Positions 61,057-64,000 of a stretch of 64,000 bases of DNA are shown here, piece by piece. A model generated the notes under the pieces. The model worked only from the letters and a program-made list of their open reading frames with translations, made no database searches and had not been told where the DNA came from. The stretch is from Thermoleophilia bacterium. GTDB lineage: Bacteria > Actinomycetota > Thermoleophilia > Miltoncostaeales > Miltoncostaeaceae. Each line of letters begins with the position of its first letter. Within the stretch, counting starts at the first letter, position 1. A program made the translations under genes and the position numbers. Location: contig JANQPH010000037.1 in NCBI GenBank assembly GCA_028285405.1, positions 1 through 64,000 of the forward strand, written 5' to 3'.

Positions 61057-61130
61057 CTCGGCGGCGGAGGATGCGCGGCCGCACGGCTGCGCAGCGAGCC
61101 GGGGATGCCCCCGGAGAGAACGGAGCAAAA

Positions 61131-61616
61131 TTGGACCGCGAAGTCATCCTCACCGAAGACGGCTACCACAAGCTCAAGGAGGAGATCGAGTATCTCTCCG
61201 GCGAGAAGCGACGTGAGGTGGCCGAGCGGATCAAGGAGGCGCGCGAGTTCGGGGACATCAGCGAGAACTCCGAGTACGACGACGCCAAGAACGAGCAGGC
61301 GCAGCTCGAGGCGAGGATCCAGACGCTCGAGCAGAAGCTCCGGAACGCCCGGGTCGTCGACACCGAGCACGTGTCGACCGAGACGGTCTCGATCGGCAAC
61401 AAGGTGAAGCTCCGCAACACCGCCGACAAGGAGACCGTCGAGTACTCGATCGTCGGCTCGGCCGAGGCCGACCCGCGCAACGGGCGACTCTCGAACGAGA
61501 GCCCGGTGGGCAAGGCCGTGCTGGGTCGCAAGAAGGGCGAGAAGGTGACGATCCCGGCACCCCGCGGGGCGCTGGAGTACCAGATCGTCTCGATCAAGGC
61601 CGACGACCACGGCTGA
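61131..61616 (+). CDS. greA: Transcription elongation factor GreA
   Basis: Rescues backtracked RNA polymerase by stimulating transcript cleavage. The 161-aa protein matches the family length. The N-terminal coiled coil holds YHKLKEEIEYL and the acidic tip REFGDISENSEYDDAKNEQA, and the C-terminal domain ends SPVGKAVLGRKKGEKVTIPA. Start is TTG 61131, 5 nt after GGAG; longer readings give no family match. It precedes lysS directly, the same neighbours as in several other bacteria. Confidence 0.94.
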   Translation: MDREVILTEDGYHKLKEEIEYLSGEKRREVAERIKEAREFGDISENSEYDDAKNEQAQLEARIQTLEQKLRNARVVDTEHVSTETVSIGNKVKLRNTADKETVEYSIVGSAEADPRNGRLSNESPVGKAVLGRKKGEKVTIPAPRGALEYQIVSIKADDHG

Positions 61617-61680
61617 TCCTCCGCAGGACGCAGGTGGGCTCGAGGCGCTGATCGCGGAGCGGCGCGCCAAGGCCGAGTCG

Positions 61681-63114
61681 ATGCGCGCGGCTGGTATCGA
61701 CCCCTTCCCGGCACGGTTCGCCGAGCGCGAGGAGATCGCGACCGTCCGCGATCTCGCCGAGCCGCTCCAGCCCGGCGAGACCCGCCCGGGCGTCGTGCGG
61801 ATCGCCGGGCGGCTGGCCGCCCGTCGCGGGCAGGGCAAGATGGCGTTTCTCGACCTGCGCGACGGCACGGGCCAGATCCAGCTCTGGGCTCGCGCCGACG
61901 ACATCGGGGACGAGTCGCTGGCCGGCCTGACCGGCCTCGATCTCGGCGACATCCTCGGGGCGTGGGGGCAGCTCGCGCGGACCAAGCGGGGTGAACTCAG
62001 CCTCATGGTCGAGGGCTGGCAGATCCTCGCCAAGTCGCTGCGGCCACCGCCCGACAAGCACGCGGGACTCCGCGACCCCGAGACGCGCTACCGCCAGCGC
62101 TACCTGGACCTCATGTCCGACGAGGACCAGCGCGCGACCTTCGTCCTGAGGTCGAGGGCGATCGTCGCGATCAGGCGGTTCCTCGAGGGGCGCGGGTTCG
62201 TCGAGGTCGAGACGCCCGTGCTGCAGCCGATCTACGGGGGGGCGGCCGCCCGGCCGTTCGTGACCCACCACAACGCGATCTCGCGTGACCTCTTCCTGCG
62301 GATCGCTCCCGAGCTCTACTTGAAGCGCTGCATCGTCGGCGGCCTCGACAAGGTGTTCGAGTTGGGCCGCGTGTTCCGCAACGAGGGCGTGAGCACCAAG
62401 CACAACCCCGAGTTCACGGCGCTCGAGACCTACGAGGCCTACGCGGACTACGAGGACGTCATGCGGATGCTCGAGGAGATGGTGGCCGAGGCCGCGACGG
62501 CCGCCACCGGCTCGCCCGTGGTCGGTCGCGACGGCGTCGAGATCGACTTCTCCCCACCGTGGCGGCGGGTGCCGCTCCGCCAGGCCCTCCTCGACGCGAC
62601 GGGCGTCGACATCGGGGAGGCCCGGACCCGCGACGGTCTCGCCGAGCAGATGCGGTTGCACGGGTTCAGCGCCTCCGAGGAGGCGGACTGGGCGCATCTG
62701 GTCGACGACCTGCTGTCGCAGGGGCTGGAGCCGACGCTCGTCCAGCCGACGTTCCTCGTCGACTACCCCGTCGAGCTCAGTCCCTTCGCGAAGCGAACGC
62801 CGTCCGACCCCACGCTCGTCGAGCGCTTCGAGGCGTACGCCGCGGGCATGGAGATCGCGAACGCGTTCACGGAGCTGAACGACCCCGACGACCAGCGGGC
62901 GCGCATGGCCGAGCTCGCGGCCGCTCGCGCGGCCGGCGACGAGGAGGCCCAGCCCGAGGACGAGGACTTCCTGATCGCGCTCGAGCACGGCATGCCGCCG
63001 ACCGGTGGGCTCGGCGTGGGAATCGACCGCCTCGTGATGATCCTGGCCGAGCGTGAGTCGATTCGCGAGGTCGTGCTCTTTCCGGCGGTGCGGACGGGGC
63101 CAGTCGAGCCCTGA
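61681..63114 (+). CDS. lysS: Lysyl-tRNA synthetase, class II
   Basis: Class IIb aminoacyl-tRNA synthetase, 477 aa. The N-terminal OB fold binds the anticodon (GVVRIAGRLAARRGQGKMAF, LDLRDGTGQIQL). The catalytic core has motif 1 (FLEGRGFVEVETPVLQPIYG), motif 2 (FELGRVFRNEGVSTKHNPEF), and motif 3 (GLGVGIDRLVMILAE). The upstream in-frame sequence (LIAERRAKAES) looks like the normal N-terminal helix but has no ATG, GTG or TTG; a CTG at 61648, 9 nt after AGGTGGG, could start there. ATG 61681 with AAGG 8 nt upstream is the conservative choice. It starts 64 bp after greA. Confidence 0.94.
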   Translation: MRAAGIDPFPARFAEREEIATVRDLAEPLQPGETRPGVVRIAGRLAARRGQGKMAFLDLRDGTGQIQLWARADDIGDESLAGLTGLDLGDILGAWGQLARTKRGELSLMVEGWQILAKSLRPPPDKHAGLRDPETRYRQRYLDLMSDEDQRATFVLRSRAIVAIRRFLEGRGFVEVETPVLQPIYGGAAARPFVTHHNAISRDLFLRIAPELYLKRCIVGGLDKVFELGRVFRNEGVSTKHNPEFTALETYEAYADYEDVMRMLEEMVAEAATAATGSPVVGRDGVEIDFSPPWRRVPLRQALLDATGVDIGEARTRDGLAEQMRLHGFSASEEADWAHLVDDLLSQGLEPTLVQPTFLVDYPVELSPFAKRTPSDPTLVERFEAYAAGMEIANAFTELNDPDDQRARMAELAAARAAGDEEAQPEDEDFLIALEHGMPPTGGLGVGIDRLVMILAERESIREVVLFPAVRTGPVEP

Positions 63115-63212
63115 CGCCGGCCGGACACGGGCTCGGATGACCGGCGGGATGCCGAGCCCGGCGTGATGCGCTACCCTCCCGCGTCGGTCACGAGATCGAA
63201 GAGAGCACGAGC

Positions 63213-63488
63213 ATGGCAAAGCCCCGCTCCAGACAGCGGTCCAAGAAGAAGAAGAAGCAGGGACAGCCGGCGCAGCGCAAGCGGCGTCCGCAGCTGACCG
63301 TCGAGGAGATCGACTGGAAGAACTTCCCGTCGCTCCGGCGGTTCGTGAGCGACCGGGGCAAGATCCGCGCGCGGCGGATCACGGGACTCTCTCGCAAGCA
63401 GCAGTCCCAGATGGCGCGAGCGGTCAAGCGCGCCCGCCAGATGGGCTTGCTCGCCTACCCCGACCAGGACCGCCGGGTCAGGCAATAG
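63213..63488 (+). CDS. rpsR: 30S ribosomal protein S18, cysteine-free form
   Basis: A 91-aa S18. The core IDWKNFPSLRRFVSDRGKIR and ARRITGLSRKQQSQMARAVK, RARQMGLLAY is clear. The N-terminus is strongly basic (SKKKKKQG), and there are no cysteines, so it is the zinc-free (C-minus) paralogue. In many bacteria rpsR sits with rpsF and ssb; here it is alone between lysS and clpC, suggesting that a second S18 gene lies elsewhere. Start is ATG 63213. A GC-rich hairpin follows at the stop codon. Confidence 0.9.
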   Translation: MAKPRSRQRSKKKKKQGQPAQRKRRPQLTVEEIDWKNFPSLRRFVSDRGKIRARRITGLSRKQQSQMARAVKRARQMGLLAYPDQDRRVRQ

Positions 63489-63507
63489 GCCCGCGGCCGG
63501 CCGGGCC
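63488..63507 (+). terminator. GC-rich palindrome at the end of rpsR
   Basis: GGCCCG (63488-63493) pairs with CGGGCC (63502-63507) around CGGCCGGC, which is itself self-complementary. It overlaps the last base of the stop codon. No T-run follows, so termination is plausible but not certain. Confidence 0.4.
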
Positions 63508-63652
63508 CTCGTCCGGCGCCGCCGATCGGCTCGCACTGTCCGTCGCGGCTGCCATCCTGGGTTGCGGATGGTCGGTTCCAACGCCCCGATGAGACCCCCC
63601 ACTCGGACTGGCCGTTCGGGGTGTCAGGTGGTAGGGGTCGCCGGTGTAGCTC

Positions 63653-63661
63653 TGCTAGACT
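63653..63661 (+). promoter_or_regulatory. clpC: Extended -10 promoter and long leader of clpC
   Basis: TGC-TAGACT (hexamer 63656-63661) precedes a predicted leader of about 150 nt. No good -35 is visible. The gap 63489-63816 holds no gene. Inside the leader a small hairpin CGTGA-N8-TCACG (around 63701-63719) is followed by ATGGGGTTTTT, which looks like a weak attenuator. No CtsR direct repeat or CIRCE element is seen. Confidence 0.5.
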
Positions 63662-63816
63662 TTCCAGTCCTCATCACCGGGTTTGCGCGCCATCCAAGCA
63701 GCGTGAGATGCCCGTCACGATGGGGTTTTTCAGACCACCGAGCACACGACGCTTCGTAGCCCTGGAGTTCGATCCGGCGCCCGCCGAGTCGAGCCGAGAA
63801 GGAGGGGACTCCCCCG

Positions 63817-64000
63817 ATGTTCGAACGGTTCACTGAGCGCGCCCGTCAGGTCGTCGTCCTCGCTCAGGAAGAGGCGCGAACCCTCAAGCACAACTACATC
63901 GGCACCGAGCACATCCTGCTCGGCCTGCTGCGCGAGGAGGAGGGTCTGGCAGCTCGGGTGCTCGAGAGTCTCGACATCACGGTCGAGGAGGTTCGGGCCC
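63817..64000 (+). CDS. clpC: ATP-dependent Clp protease ATPase subunit ClpC (N-terminal fragment)
   Basis: Only the first 61 codons are inside the window. [20 protein letters not shown] followed by [20 protein letters not shown] is the ClpC N-terminal repeat domain, which binds adaptors such as ClpS and McsB. ClpC is the unfoldase of the ClpP protease in actinobacteria. Start is ATG 63817 with AAGGAGG 11 nt upstream. The remainder lies beyond 64000. ClpS is encoded at the other end of the window. Confidence 0.93.
   Translation, partial: MFERFTERARQVVVLAQEEARTLKHNYIGTEHILLGLLREEEGLAARVLESLDITVEEVRA

Overview
The window is very GC-rich with strong G/C third-position bias, many GTG/TTG starts and 4-nt gene overlaps. 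Gene content points to a deep-branching actinobacterium, probably of the Thermoleophilia/Solirubrobacterales type: a fused Kgd-type 2-oxoglutarate dehydrogenase, ClpS/ClpC, a DUF2469 protein, a paired ArsA/Get3-like ATPase operon, a DUF368 lipid-carrier flippase and a hopanoid operon. This assignment is inference from content, not from a marker alignment. It is an ordinary chromosomal segment: I see no phage, insertion sequence, plasmid or CRISPR array.

Layout. 1-4451: an Lhr helicase cut by the window edge and a membrane-anchored protein of unknown function, both minus strand. 4579-6562: clpS and a benzoylformate-decarboxylase-like ThDP enzyme. 6563-12960 (minus): a lipoate-metabolism operon of kgd (with two built-in lipoyl domains), lpd and a lipoate-protein ligase. 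13162-18674 (plus): a DUF402 protein, the DUF368 flippase, then a GNAT/acyl-CoA ligase/PLP decarboxylase/acyl carrier protein cassette of the kind seen with exosortase systems, but with no exosortase here. 18796-26689: a spondin-domain exported protein, a FUSC transporter, tRNA-fMet, two divergent LuxR-type regulators, the primary sigma factor rpoD and a TPR membrane protein. 26801-32875: an HxlR regulator, a methyltransferase/BagA-BagB-like ATPase operon, a Ppx/GppA phosphatase and small proteins. 32888-33275: tRNA-Leu followed by structured repeat DNA.

33290-37053 holds an unknown gene, a CbpM/DnaJ-like chaperone pair, a PAP2 enzyme and an EamA/NIPA-like transporter. 37102-45700 (minus) is a compact hopanoid operon (prenyl synthase-hpnH-hpnG-hpnA-shc-hpnC-hpnD-hpnE) covering the route from prenyl diphosphates through squalene and hopene to adenosyl/ribosylhopane. 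45891-50961 (minus) carries a small coiled-coil DNA-binding-like protein, FIST and DUF2007 proteins, a rhomboid protease, argF and a 3-hydroxyacyl-CoA dehydrogenase. 51118-52578 has a diguanylate cyclase and a second PAP2 enzyme. 52701 to the end (plus) is a housekeeping run: tlpA-like, tilS, hpt, ftsH, structured repeat, folP-folB-folK, DUF2469, coaX, dusB, greA, lysS, rpsR and the start of clpC.

The most unusual signal is a roughly 190-bp structured repeat present at 33089-33275 and 56858-57045. It folds into several helices, and two of them keep pairing through compensatory changes between the copies, which suggests selection on RNA or single-stranded DNA structure. The second copy starts on the last base of the ftsH stop codon and is followed by a perfect second copy of its first 64 bp. 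Other points of note are two neighbouring genes with no usable ATG/GTG/TTG start, a CGAAC-N4-GTTCG (SOS-box-like) palindrome at the predicted rpoD transcription start, and the all-in-one lipoyl-E2-E1 oxoglutarate dehydrogenase.
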